64,000 nt of DNA from positions 1-64,000 of the forward strand of contig JAGPFC010000007.1 of NCBI GenBank assembly GCA_018056685.1, read 5' to 3'. Within the stretch, counting starts at the first letter, position 1. Every line of letters begins with the position of its first letter. The stretch is from Smithella sp. (GTDB taxonomy: Bacteria; Desulfobacterota; Syntrophia; Syntrophales; Smithellaceae). Below the pieces are notes generated by a model. It worked only from the letters and a program-made list of their open reading frames with translations. It made no database searches and was not told the origin of the DNA. The translations under genes and the position numbers were made by a program. Shown piece by piece: positions 10,501 to 18,127 of this stretch.

Positions 10501-11328
10501 GATGTCATTCCGGAACAGTATGCGTCAAAAGTCCGGGAGGAAGTCATTCCTGCTCTGCTTGCCGGCAATAACTGGGAAGGGGATCTGCAGTATCGCAATG
10601 TCAAAACCGGCGCGCTAACGGATGTGCATGCGCTGGTCTTTACAATCCGATATGCCTCGACGGGAGCGCCGATCTATCTTGCCAATGTTTCCCTGGACAT
10701 CACCGAACGCAAACAGGCAGAGCAGAAACTTCAATTGACACTGGAAAGTCTCAAGAAAGCGGTCGGCACGACGATTCAGGTTCTGGTATCAGCTCTGGAA
10801 TCCAGAGATCCCTATACAGCCGGTCATCAGTCCCGGGTCGCGCATTTGGCCTGTGCCATCGCTGAGGAAATGAAGTTAACCGAAGACCAGATTGAAGGCA
10901 TTCGCATGGCCGGCGCCATCCATGACATCGGCAAGCTATCCGTACCCGCGGAGATATTAACCAAACCCAGTAAATTGACAAAACTTGAATTTTCACTTAT
11001 TAAGCAACACTCCTCCAGCGGTTTTGAAATGCTGAAAGATGTGGCCTCACCCTGGCCACTGGCCGAAATAGTGCATCAGCATCATGAAAGAATTAATGGT
11101 ACGGGCTACCCGCGAAATTTGAAGGGGGATGAAATTCTCATTGAATCCCGGATTCTGGCCGTAGCGGACGTTGTGGAGTCCATGGCATCCCACCGTCCTT
11201 ACCGTGCGTCGCTGGGTGTCGAAGCGGCGCTTGAGGAAATTGAAAAAAATAAGGGGATTCTCTACGATACAAACGTCGTAGACGCGTGTCTGAATTTATT
11301 CCTGTGTAAAGGATATCAACTGCCGTAA
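7504..11328 (+). CDS. Membrane protein with seven PAS domains and an HD-GYP domain
   Basis: A 1274-residue sensor. Residues about 15-190 form five or six membrane helices. Seven PAS domains follow, each ending in a D-I/V-T-E-R motif at about residues 306, 440, 567, 694, 821, 941 and 1066. A C-terminal HD-GYP domain (about 1080-1270) carries H1140-D-I-G-K and H-H-E-R with G1201-Y-P, the ligands of the di-metal cyclic-di-GMP phosphodiesterase. It probably reads several signals and hydrolyses cyclic-di-GMP. PAS3 and PAS5 are near duplicates. No ribosome binding site is visible and a stop lies immediately upstream, so 7504 is the earliest start; the ATG at 7564 is an alternative. A PilZ gene follows at once. 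Confidence 0.9.
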   Translation: MFCVFPKDDYQQTLRIKRFLMAFASYLIWYLIALFAFLLKLTSVPLNILVICFFGIVLTNFSVYGIIRTGLNKKFKDPSLTLFQMVMATFWTMVFVYYAGSERSLVLLLYLVVFVFGLFRLKVREFLFLSLFAVIAYAAVILLHYLLEPESINTKTELLNLIVLAMVLPWFSVVGGYISKLRTRIAQSLTTSRVAEVKFRTIFDSASDGMLLMKISDKRFYSVNKKMCELTGYTREEILQLGVSDLHDQTMTDFINEQFQLVLKEKKVSLNNIALMKKDKSLFFADISASVIDLEGEEYLLGIIKDITERKQAEETLKQSEQQYRLLADHMKDQVWLMDFDMNVSYVSPSVERVLGYTLDELKAIKLDKLLTPESFQAANDFLSLEMPRALAAPDDYVLNRFLELEFICKDGLHLWGECMFSFIRDKNGKPVSLLGEARDITERKKMEDKLRFEEERFRALVEHSSDITVLVNLEGIITYINPAVEHILGYKPEERIGRRGFELIHPDDQQFVAESFITLISDPNNLPIRGILRLRQRDGRYCFIEAVGSALVRDGIVEGVILNYRDITERKKAEEQLHLSEQRYRTILEDIQEGYFEVDLAGNFTFFNDTLLRVSGYSREELMGMNNRQYTDEEELKKVYQAYHQVYTTGEPNKELVWKIRTKDGSLKYIEGSISLLKDSTGKPTGFRGIARDITERILMEKKLQDEENRFRIVAEQSSDIIVILNRDGIITYENPAVEKILGLKREERIGTTGFENLHPDDFQLVTDTYKSLLTDINTPVQRADLRFRHADGSWRIFETVASNLIHDNVIEGVIINFRDVTERKKAEEMLRLISKAVESSSDAIGIADAQGNHFYQNQAFTELFGYTVDELKDAGVQQKIYADQNVAREIFATIMKGESWGGEVEDITKTGRRITVLLRADAIKDDQGKIIGLLAINTDITERKKTEEEVFKLASIVRSSSELVNLATLDERMIFLNDAGSRMLGIDPEQVENYSIMDVIPEQYASKVREEVIPALLAGNNWEGDLQYRNVKTGALTDVHALVFTIRYASTGAPIYLANVSLDITERKQAEQKLQLTLESLKKAVGTTIQVLVSALESRDPYTAGHQSRVAHLACAIAEEMKLTEDQIEGIRMAGAIHDIGKLSVPAEILTKPSKLTKLEFSLIKQHSSSGFEMLKDVASPWPLAEIVHQHHERINGTGYPRNLKGDEILIESRILAVADVVESMASHRPYRASLGVEAALEEIEKNKGILYDTNVVDACLNLFLCKGYQLP

Positions 11329-11357
11329 AAAAACAATTGAAAAATAAGGATACATTT

Positions 11358-11765
11358 ATGAGAGAAAAAAGGAAAGCTCAGCGTATTAAGGAATTTAATG
11401 AAATCACCATCGCGGTCATCTCCGGAGATAAGAATATTCCCAAAGACAAAATTGCTTACAATTACAGTGAAGATATTTCTGTAACCGGCGCCAAGATTCG
11501 GGGGAATATTCTGCTGCCCGTTGACACCATTCTCAAGATAGATTTCACATTAAAGGCACTGAAAAAACAGATTACCGCTGTCGGAAAAGTTAAATGGATC
11601 AAAATCATTATTGAAGACAAATTTTATGAAGCGGGTGTGGAATTTGTTGACACGGCCAGCGAAGCCATCCGGAAAATCGAAGATTACATCGCGTGGAAGC
11701 AGAAAAATGCCAGTTTGAAACCGTTTGGCATTATCGCGAAATTTAACGAACCGGAATCCAAATAG
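11358..11765 (+). CDS. PilZ domain protein, candidate cyclic-di-GMP receptor
   Basis: A 135-residue cytosolic protein that is essentially one PilZ domain. It shows the N-terminal R-K-A-Q-R motif (Arg-x-x-x-Arg type) and the E-D-I-S-V-T-G-A motif (D/N-x-S-x-x-G type) that bind cyclic-di-GMP in the family, then the beta-barrel strands ending near E-A-G-V-E-F. The ATG at 11358 has AAGGA eight bases upstream; the longer frame from a TTG at 11337 has no signal. It starts 30 bases after the HD-GYP gene, so the two are probably cotranscribed: one enzyme destroys cyclic-di-GMP, the other reports its level. Confidence 0.85.
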   Translation: MREKRKAQRIKEFNEITIAVISGDKNIPKDKIAYNYSEDISVTGAKIRGNILLPVDTILKIDFTLKALKKQITAVGKVKWIKIIIEDKFYEAGVEFVDTASEAIRKIEDYIAWKQKNASLKPFGIIAKFNEPESK

Positions 11766-11781
11766 ACCTATTTATATTTTC

Positions 11782-11941
11782 CAATGAACAACCCCGCCGC
11801 AAGCAGCGGGGTATCCAAACGAACTCGCACCCCAAGGGGGGACGGGGAATTAGACCCACAATTATCCCGCTCGGCTTCGCCTTGGGGATAATTCGACCAT
11901 CAAATTTCAGTGCACTCCGTTTCTGAAACTTGGGTCTCATT
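11782..11941 (-). repeat. Modular hairpin repeat, copy B
   Basis: 160 bases that match, in reverse orientation, the repeat at 19670-19926. Read on the minus strand it starts AATGAGACCC and ends GGTTGTTCATTG. It contains the module with AAACGGAGTGCACTG, a hairpin with arms AATTATCCC and GGGATAATT around GGC-GAA-GCC, and a CCCCGC/GCGGGG hairpin near its far end. It lies between the PilZ gene and the terminator of the convergent fdn operon. Confidence 0.8.
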
Positions 11942-11978
11942 AAAAAAAGAGGCCCGGAAATAAAATTCCAGGCCTCTT
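11941..11978 (-). terminator. Rho-independent terminator of fdnGHI
   Basis: On the minus strand, AAGAGGCCTGGAA pairs with TTCCGGGCCTCTT (one mismatch) around a short T-rich loop, followed by a run of T. It sits 28 bases past the fdnI stop codon. Confidence 0.85.
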
Positions 11979-12005
11979 GAAAAAATGAACTAATTTTTTG
12001 TTATT

Positions 12006-12653
12006 TTACTTCTTATCGTTGGCAATCATCAGCTTGCCTTCATGTTCCATCTCTTTGACCCATTTCGGATGCAGCATTCTCAACACCGGCAGCTCCATCT
12101 TACCGCTGATCATCGCGGATACAGAACCGGGATTACCGATCGTGCCCAGATACAGGTGAACGAAGAAGAACGCGAAGATGACCACGAATCCCAAAACATG
12201 CAGGACATAAACCCAGTCCATCAGATCTGACCCCAGTTTCTCCGGATACCACATAAAGAATCCCGTACAGACCATCAACAAACCGAACAAAGCGACGGTC
12301 AGGAAGAACGCCTTCTGACCCGGATTGTATTTGCCGGTCTCCGGTACGTGATCCAGATGCCACAGGTATCCGCCCGCAGCCTTGATCCATTCCCAGTCCT
12401 CAGGAAAGACAAAGATGCCCGCTTCTTTCCACCACATCGCTATAGCCAATACCAGGGATATGGCAAAAATCACGGCCATAAAATCATGAACGGTCACCAG
12501 TCCCTTCAATCCGCCGAAGATGGCGCCTAAAAAGTTAAGTTCTTTGAACATGATGCCCATTCCGGTGTAGCACAGCGTCAAACAGGAGATCGCCAGCATC
12601 CAGTGCACAAATCTTTCATATCCTGATGTCACAACTACCATTTTATTTTTCAT
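12006..12653 (-). CDS. fdnI: Formate dehydrogenase, cytochrome b subunit
   Basis: A 215-residue membrane protein with four or five hydrophobic helices that matches FdnI/FdoI in size and pattern. It would carry electrons from the Fe-S subunit through two b hemes to the quinone pool; candidate heme ligands are His in the H-W-M-L-A, V-H-D-F and L-H-V-L-G-F contexts and in V-H-L-Y-L-G. A longer open frame starts at 12752, but it overlaps fdnH. The ATG at 12653 has GGGAGGTG nine bases upstream and begins one base before the fdnH stop region ends, so it was chosen. It is the last gene of fdnGHI and is followed by a terminator. Confidence 0.88.
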   Translation of the reverse strand: MKNKMVVVTSGYERFVHWMLAISCLTLCYTGMGIMFKELNFLGAIFGGLKGLVTVHDFMAVIFAISLVLAIAMWWKEAGIFVFPEDWEWIKAAGGYLWHLDHVPETGKYNPGQKAFFLTVALFGLLMVCTGFFMWYPEKLGSDLMDWVYVLHVLGFVVIFAFFFVHLYLGTIGNPGSVSAMISGKMELPVLRMLHPKWVKEMEHEGKLMIANDKK

Positions 12654-12654
12654 T

Positions 12655-13458
12655 TTATGCACCTCCCTGCTTCTTCGGTTCTTCATAATGTTCCGGATGG
12701 GGTTTATGCGGACCATGGATAAAGTAATGGAGTATGGATCCGCCGATGACACCGCCCGCGCCTAACAGACTTAAAGGCTTCAGAATGTTTTTCCACAATG
12801 AAATCGTCACAGGAACTTTCGGGTCTTTGTGAATACCATCATAAACTTCAGCCTTTTCAGGCAGAACATACATCATATGCGTGCCGCCGACAAACTTATC
12901 GCCGTAAATATTGGCATCGCCGCCCAGATACTGAACACGGGCCTCGGCCATCTTCATCGCCTCTTCCTTATCCATCCATTTGAGAGCGCCGGTGGGACAG
13001 GCCTTGACACAGGCCGGATTCATATTGTTGGAAATTCTGGTTTCGCACATGTCACACTTGTGAACCTTTTCCGTCTTTTTGTCATATTTGGGCACTTCAA
13101 ACGGACAGGCCGACATGCATTCCTTGCAACCGATGCATTTCTCCCGATCCATACCCACCGTGCCGAATTCTTTATTATAATAAAGAGCGCCGCTGGGGCA
13201 AACCGTCACACAGGCCGCCGTCGTGCAATGCATACAGGCTTCTTTACGGAACAGCCACTTGACATTGCCTTCCGGCGCCGCATAATCTTGGAAATGAATA
13301 ATCATGTAAGTATTAGGCTGCAAAGTAGGCGGATTCTGATATGTGCCTTTGTGTTCCGTCTGACCGGCTTTCAGTCCGTTCCACTGCTTGCAGGCCAACT
13401 GGCAACCGCGGCACGCTGTGCATTTCGAAGCATCGTATAATTTAATTTTCTCTGACAT
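12655..13458 (-). CDS. fdnH: Formate dehydrogenase, iron-sulfur subunit
   Basis: A 267-residue protein with four Cys clusters for four [4Fe-4S] centres: C-T-A-C-R-G-C at about 13-19, C-M-H-C near 78, C-I-G-C-K-E-C near 113 and C-D-M-C near 138, with the second halves of the clusters interleaved. A C-terminal hydrophobic helix (about 220-245) would anchor it to the membrane as in E. coli FdnH. It passes electrons from the molybdenum or tungsten subunit to the cytochrome b subunit. Start ATG is preceded by GGGGGTG and lies one base after the fdnG stop; fdnI follows directly, so all three are cotranscribed. Confidence 0.92.
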   Translation of the reverse strand: MSEKIKLYDASKCTACRGCQLACKQWNGLKAGQTEHKGTYQNPPTLQPNTYMIIHFQDYAAPEGNVKWLFRKEACMHCTTAACVTVCPSGALYYNKEFGTVGMDREKCIGCKECMSACPFEVPKYDKKTEKVHKCDMCETRISNNMNPACVKACPTGALKWMDKEEAMKMAEARVQYLGGDANIYGDKFVGGTHMMYVLPEKAEVYDGIHKDPKVPVTISLWKNILKPLSLLGAGGVIGGSILHYFIHGPHKPHPEHYEEPKKQGGA

Positions 13459-13459
13459 T

Positions 13460-16400
13460 TTACTTCACCCCCTTTACAACATTAACCATGAAGGCTTTGC
13501 TCTCCGGAATCATGGTATTGGCATCACCGATGGTCGGCGTCAAAAGGTTGGCCGCGTCGCCGGTGGTGAATACCTCCGCTTTCTTGTCTTTGGCATTGTA
13601 TTTCCGGTCTTTGGTTGTAATCCAACCGAAATGCCAGGGAATGCCGACTTCATGAATTTCATTACCGTCAATATTAAACGGCTTGAAGCGGGGTGTAACA
13701 ATGGCTGTACAAACCACTTCACCGCGCGCGGAACTTACCGTACATTTATCACCGGTTTTAATACCTCTCATCTTCGCCAGTTCCTCACTCATTTCCACGA
13801 ACATACCGGGCTGCATTTCCGCCAGCCAAGGACACCAGCGGGTCAGAACACCTGTCTGCCAGTGTTCGCTCACGCGGTAGGTTGCGCAAATGAACGGGAA
13901 GCGGGGATCGCAGGTTCCGACACCGGAATACACATCCATATCGGAGCCAACGCCCTTCTTGTCGAATCGTTTGATGACCGGGTTGTTCTTCTGCGGTGAC
14001 AGCAGATTCTTCTCGACCGGGCATTCCAGCGGTTCGTAATGCTCGGGGAAAGGACCGTCGGCCAGACCGGGTCCGAAGATACTGGCGACACCGTCCGGTT
14101 TCATGATGAAAGGCGGACGACCCTTCCCGGGATTGCCGGCTCCATCGGGCACATCGCCCTTCCATTTCTCTTCTTTGGCATCCCAGGTAATAACCGCGCG
14201 GCTGGGATCCCAAGGTTTGCCGTTTAAGTCAACCGAAGCACCGTTGTAAATGATACGGCGGTTGACCGGCCAGGACCATGCCCATTCGGAATAAAGTCCC
14301 AGACCTGTCGGGTCGGCCTGACCGCGACGCATGGGCAGAATGCCTTTTTCCTTATCCACGGAACCGCAATAGACCCAGCAGCCTGATGAGGTGGAACCGT
14401 CATCCTGCAGCCAGGCAAATGTCGGAACCAGATCGCCTTTCTTGAATTCCTTGAACTCGCCCTTCTTGGTCGGGTTTTCCACTGTCTTATCCGCCAGGAA
14501 GTAACCGTTGATTTCTTTGGCAACTGTTCGCGGCTCATAATGGAATTCCTTACCCACATACTTGCCATAGGGCCAGGTCATTTTCGTGATGGCCGTCGCG
14601 TTGGGACCGCCTTGTTTTTCGTAAAGAGCTTTAACCTTAAAGAAGATTTCACTCATGATATCTCCGTCCGGTTTGGAATCGCCGTAATACGGAATGGCTT
14701 TATAACGCCACTGCTGCAGACGTCCGCTGTTGGCGATACTGCCTTCTTTTTCAACAGAAGATGCACAGGGCAGCATGAAGACTTCTGTCTTGATTTTCGC
14801 CGGATCCATTCCGGGACCTCGCCAGAAAGAACCGGTTTCGTTATCGAACAGATTGACATTGACCATCCAGTCAACCTTCGTCAAGGCCTGACGAACCTTA
14901 TTGGAATGAGCCCCTGAACAGGCAGGGTTCATGCCCCAGGCAAAGAAGCCTGTGAACTTGCCCTTGTACATATGATCGAAAATCTGCAGCCAGGAATGAT
15001 TGGCGCCATCATCGATCTTGGGGAGCGTGTTATACGCTTCATCAAGCGTCATGCTTGTTCCGTACATGGAACGCAGGAAGCTCGCGACATACTTGGGTTT
15101 GTTTTTCCACCAGTTAAGACTTTCTTTTTCGGTCGTTTTCGGAGTCTGCTTTTCATTATAGGTTGCCAGATCTTTCAGCGAGCTTGTCGGCGTGCTGAGG
15201 TAGCCCGGCCAGATATGGAACAACAGACCGTGGTCGGTAGAACCCTGAACGTTGGATTCGCCGCGCATAGCCGCGACGCCGCCACCGGCGACACCGATGT
15301 TGCCCAGCAGTAATTGGATGATGCACATCGCTCTGATATTCTGCGTGCCGACCGTGTGCTGCGTCCAGCCCATCGCGTAGAGTTCCACGCCGGCCTTATT
15401 GGGTTTCCCGGTTGAAGCATAGAGTTTGTAAACTTCAACCAGTTTGTCCTTGGGTGTTCCGGTGATCTTGGAAACAATATCCAGATTGTAACGTGAATAC
15501 TGTTTCTTGAGAAGCTGGAACACGCAGTTGGGATTAGACAGGGTGGGATCTTTCTTGATCACATCATCCGCGCCTTTCTGATAAGACCAGGTATCCTTTT
15601 CATACTTGCCTTCTTTAAGGCCGGAGAAAACACCGTTATTCTCTCCGGGAAGTTTAAAGTCAGGATTGACCAGGAAAGATGCGTTGGTGTAATTTTTTAC
15701 ATACTCAGCAAAATAAAGTTTGTTATCCAGAATATACTTGATCATGCCGCCCAGGAAAGCGATATCCGTTCCTGAACGAAGCGGCGCGTAAAGATGCGCT
15801 TTTGCCGCTGATTGCGTGAAGCGGGGATCAACACAGATAATTTTCGCGCCGCGTTTGTCAACCGCTTCCTGAATCCATTTAAATGATACGGGATGATTGG
15901 AGGCAGGATTACTGCCCATAATCAGAATTACATCAGCGTTTTTAAAGTCACACCACTGATTCGTCATTGCGCCGCGTCCGAACGACTCTGCCAGAGCCGG
16001 TACAGTCGGGCTGTGTCAGATACGGGCCTGATGTTCAATATAGACCAGACCCAACCCCCTTAAGAATTTTTGGTACGTGAAGCATTCTTCAAGATCCATC
16101 GCCGCGCTTCCTACTGAAGCGATGCCCTCGGTGCGATTGACGAGCTCTCCCTTGTCATTGACTTTCTTGAAACTGGCGTCACGACTTTTCTTGATTCTCT
16201 TGGCAATCTCTTCAATCGCCCATTCCCATTCGACTTCCTTCCATTCGGTTGCGAACGGTGCTCTGTAAAGAGGCTTGCCCAAACGGTTTTCATTGACAGC
16301 CATCTGGTAAATGGAACCGCCTTTACTACAAAGAGCGCCTCGGTTAATGGGGCTATCGGGATCACCTTCGGTGTTGATAACCTTACCGTCGCGCACGGAT

Positions 16401-16573
16401 ACGATGATGCTGCATCCGACGGAACAATACGGACAAACAGTGGTGGTTTCTTTGGCGAATTTGATTTTCAGCTCCTTGGCATGCGCGGCTATCGGCTTGA
16501 GACTAATGCCCAATCCGCTGACCGCCGCCACGGCGCCGGAAATCTTCAAGAAACCTCTTCGGCTGACGTTCAT
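13460..16573 (-). CDS. fdnG: Formate dehydrogenase, catalytic subunit with selenocysteine
   Basis: One gene read through an in-frame TGA at 16018-16016. The context Q-A-R-I-(UGA)-H-S-P-T-V is the canonical Sec site of FdnG/FdoG, so the two open frames on either side are one 1037-residue protein with Sec at about residue 186. The N-terminus has a Tat signal (S-R-R-G-F-L-K), so the enzyme faces the periplasm. Cys47, Cys50, Cys54 and Cys82 bind a [4Fe-4S] cluster, and the rest is the bis-MGD molybdopterin (Mo or W) oxidoreductase fold. It oxidises formate, or makes it in reverse during syntrophy. The ATG at 16573 has AAAGGAG upstream; an ATG at 16591 does not. Expression needs SelA, SelB and tRNA-Sec, none of which is in this window. 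Confidence 0.95.
15983..16018 (-). promoter_or_regulatory. SECIS-like hairpin in fdnG
   Basis: Directly after the UGA, CGACT (16008-16004) pairs with AGTCG (15987-15983), and CC/GG inside them closes the loop GGCTCT at 15998-15993. Position and loop resemble the bacterial SECIS of E. coli fdnG and fdhF, which bind SelB. The pairing was found by eye. Confidence 0.7.
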
Positions 16574-16743
16574 GAATTTTTCTCCTTTCATTAAAATTTC
16601 TGAATATTCTATGTGTGCTCTAAAAACTCCACATACAGTTATTCACGTCTTTCTGTTCTTTTCAGGAAAAAGCTTTTTAAAAAAACCATAGATGGGCAAG
16701 AGCACAACTTTTTTCCAGAGAATAACGCTTTCACTGCGTTGCT

Positions 16744-16772
16744 TGTATACATTAGGAAAAAAATGTTGTCAA
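16744..16772 (-). promoter_or_regulatory. Sigma-70 promoter of fdnGHI
   Basis: On the minus strand, TTGACA (16772-16767) and TATACA (16749-16744) are 17 bases apart. The predicted start near 16737 gives a leader of about 160 bases. Confidence 0.7.
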
Positions 16773-16799
16773 CGGCATTTTATTAATAAATTCAATTGT

Positions 16800-16819
16800 T
16801 TATGTCATTTATGACATAA
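16800..16819. promoter_or_regulatory. Palindromic operator upstream of the fdn promoter
   Basis: TTATGTCAT and ATGACATAA flank TT; the core TGTCA-N4-TGACA has CRP/FNR-family geometry. Its centre is about 72 bases upstream of the predicted start, a class I activator position. No such regulator is encoded in the window, so the binding protein is unknown. Confidence 0.6.
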
Positions 16820-16878
16820 TAAAAAAGTGCAATGAGATTGAATCTCTATAAAAATGATATTGCGTCACAAACGTGGAA

Positions 16879-16892
16879 ATGACCTTGGGTCA
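16879..16892. promoter_or_regulatory. Palindromic site 1, ATGACCTTGGGTCA
   Basis: TGACC and GGTCA flank TTG. It closely resembles the site 46 bases to its right, so the two may be paired binding sites of one protein. Function unknown. Confidence 0.4.
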
Positions 16893-16924
16893 GATGAAAT
16901 TCTGCCGGTATATTTATGGGTAAA

Positions 16925-16938
16925 ATGACTTCGGGTCA
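16925..16938. promoter_or_regulatory. Palindromic site 2, ATGACTTCGGGTCA
   Basis: ATGAC and GTCAT flank TTCGG. It differs from site 1 at two positions only and is 46 bases away, start to start. Confidence 0.4.
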
Positions 16939-17131
16939 TGTCGTCAAAAATAAAATGTGCGCAGCATCCTTTATCTTCGCCGTGAAGACAACCTACGCGG
17001 CCTATGATGGAGCAATCCATTTTGTTATCAATACATCGGAAACGTATCGGAGGTTGACACCTTAAATATCAAAGGGTATAAGTTTACGCAAAATCTTTAG
17101 CAAATACCGGTTTTAAAATAAGGACCTGTTC

Positions 17132-17332
17132 ATGCCTGCACCGCCGATCATTCTGGAGTTGATTGAACGATTCGAACGCAACATTGAATCCTATAAATCC
17201 AACGGCTACAACGAAACGCAGGTTCGCCGCGAATTTATCGATCCTTTCTTTGAAGCACTGGGCTGGGATGTCCTACCGGGGATTCAATCTTGCAGATTGA
17301 ATCCGGTAGTTGTTTATAGAATAAAAGGATGA
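17132..17332 (+). pseudogene. Truncated N-terminus of an Eco57I/type IIG-like restriction-modification enzyme
   Basis: The first 47 residues (E-R-F-E-R-N-I-E-S-Y, then Q-V-R-R-E-F-I-D-P-F-F-E-A-L-G-W-D-V) match the conserved N-terminus of large type IIG/Eco57I-like restriction-methyltransferases, which normally continue for 900 or more residues. Here the match stops exactly where a palindromic repeat begins (17273). The last 19 codons are read from the repeat and have no family likeness. The rest of the enzyme is absent, so this is a dead remnant. The family call rests on memory of that N-terminal signature. Confidence 0.6.
17273..17309. repeat. Palindromic hairpin repeat at the truncation point
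   Basis: CTACC pairs with GGTAG and, after a GG bulge, GGATTCAATCT pairs with AGATTGAATCC around the loop TGC. It starts at the base after the last conserved codon of the restriction-enzyme fragment. Confidence 0.75.
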
Positions 17333-17381
17333 TTCCATCAGAATGATTTAACCAGCAAAGGATTTCTTTCAGGGGGTTGCA

Positions 17382-17573
17382 ATGGCTACAATTTCCATCA
17401 CGGAAAAAGACAGAAAGATGGCACAACGGTGTGTCGAGTGTCCGGTTTGCACGAAAGCAAGAAGACAGCAGCGGGGATTCGCTTTCTGGTTTGTCAAAAA
17501 CATTGAAAACGGCATTTGTCCTTACTGCACGGCCTACGAAAAGGTTTACGGCAAAAAAGCCCACGAGGCGTGA
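17382..17573 (+). CDS. Small four-cysteine protein
   Basis: A 63-residue protein with two Cys pairs, C-V-E-C-P-V-C near residues 17-23 and C-P-Y-C near 49-52, spaced as in small zinc ribbons. CAGGGGG precedes the ATG. The length and the paired cysteines suggest a genuine gene, possibly a zinc-binding accessory protein, although it lies in a decayed region. No function can be assigned. Confidence 0.55.
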   Translation: MATISITEKDRKMAQRCVECPVCTKARRQQRGFAFWFVKNIENGICPYCTAYEKVYGKKAHEA

Positions 17574-17626
17574 TGAACTACGTAGGGACAGATACGCTTA
17601 TTTGTACCAGTCCGCAAAAATAACGG

Positions 17627-17643
17627 CGCAATCGGGGATTGCG
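17627..17643. repeat. Small hairpin repeat
   Basis: CGCAATC and GATTGCG flank GGG. It shares the CGGGGATT core with the hairpin at 17273 and lies in a spacer between gene remnants. Confidence 0.5.
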
Positions 17644-17665
17644 ACCTACAGGAGATATGTTGCAG

Positions 17666-17686
17666 GGATTGATCGCCGATCAATCC
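17666..17686. repeat. Small hairpin repeat
   Basis: GGATTGATC and GATCAATCC pair perfectly around GCC. It is the third GGGATT-type palindrome within 420 bases. Confidence 0.5.
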
Positions 17687-17775
17687 GCAGATTAATGTCG
17701 CGTTTTGGAAACCCACCCTGTTAAGAAATCACCATAGTCGTCTTGGAGTGATAGACAAGTATAATTAAACCCCGT

Positions 17776-17985
17776 GGCATAATCAAGGAGGACTTGATTG
17801 TGCGCGTGGGTGAGGACAACTATGCCAACATGTTGAAGCTGCCTCACGCAAAAAAATTTGACCTCACCGGCCGGCCGATGAAGGGCTGGATGATGGTTTT
17901 ATCCGAAGCGCTGGATTCTGATGAAGCGCTCAATGATTGCATGCAGCGGGCCGTATCTTTTGTGCAAACCCTGCCGCCGAAATAG
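17776..17985 (+). pseudogene. C-terminal half of a TfoX N-terminal-domain protein
   Basis: From G-I-I-K-E-D-L-I-V-R-V-G onward the frame matches the second half of the TfoX/Sxy N-terminal domain, including P-H-A near residue 20, the F-D-L-T-G-R-P-M-K-G-W motif and the terminal Q-T-L-P-P-K. The first half (the usual F-G-G-L-x-F-M region) is missing: an in-frame stop lies shortly upstream and nothing family-like precedes it. A GTG at 17800 now sits eight bases after a chance AAGGAGG that was once coding sequence, so a short peptide might still be made. Confidence 0.6.
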
Positions 17986-18127
17986 ACCGTAGTAGCGCGT
18001 TCGGAAAGTAGGATCTGATCCAAAATTTGCGTGAAATCATGAATTTTTATTTTGACATATTTATGTTAAATTACATCCGCTAATTGCTCCGTTATATTAC
18101 TAATAACGTAGAATCGGGATTAAATGC

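Larger units (their letters stand above)
16592..17131. other. Long regulatory spacer upstream of fdnGHI
   Basis: No gene is seen here apart from the fdnG leader. It holds the fdn promoter (16744-16772), a 20-base palindrome (16800-16819) and two related palindromes (16879-16892 and 16925-16938). A further inverted repeat, AACGC/GCGTT at 16724-16740, falls at the predicted transcription start. The part from about 16940 to 17131 shows nothing else clear. Confidence 0.6.

Noticed and set aside
12829..13440. 203-codon plus-strand frame
   Set aside because: It is antisense to fdnH, whose four cysteine clusters prove the minus strand is coding.
15968..16018. Apparent frameshift or stop splitting fdnG into two genes
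   Set aside because: The reading frame is the same on both sides of a single TGA and the context is the known selenocysteine site.
17273..17686. Possible CRISPR array from clustered hairpins
   Set aside because: The units are few, unequal and irregularly spaced, with no spacers of constant length and no cas genes.
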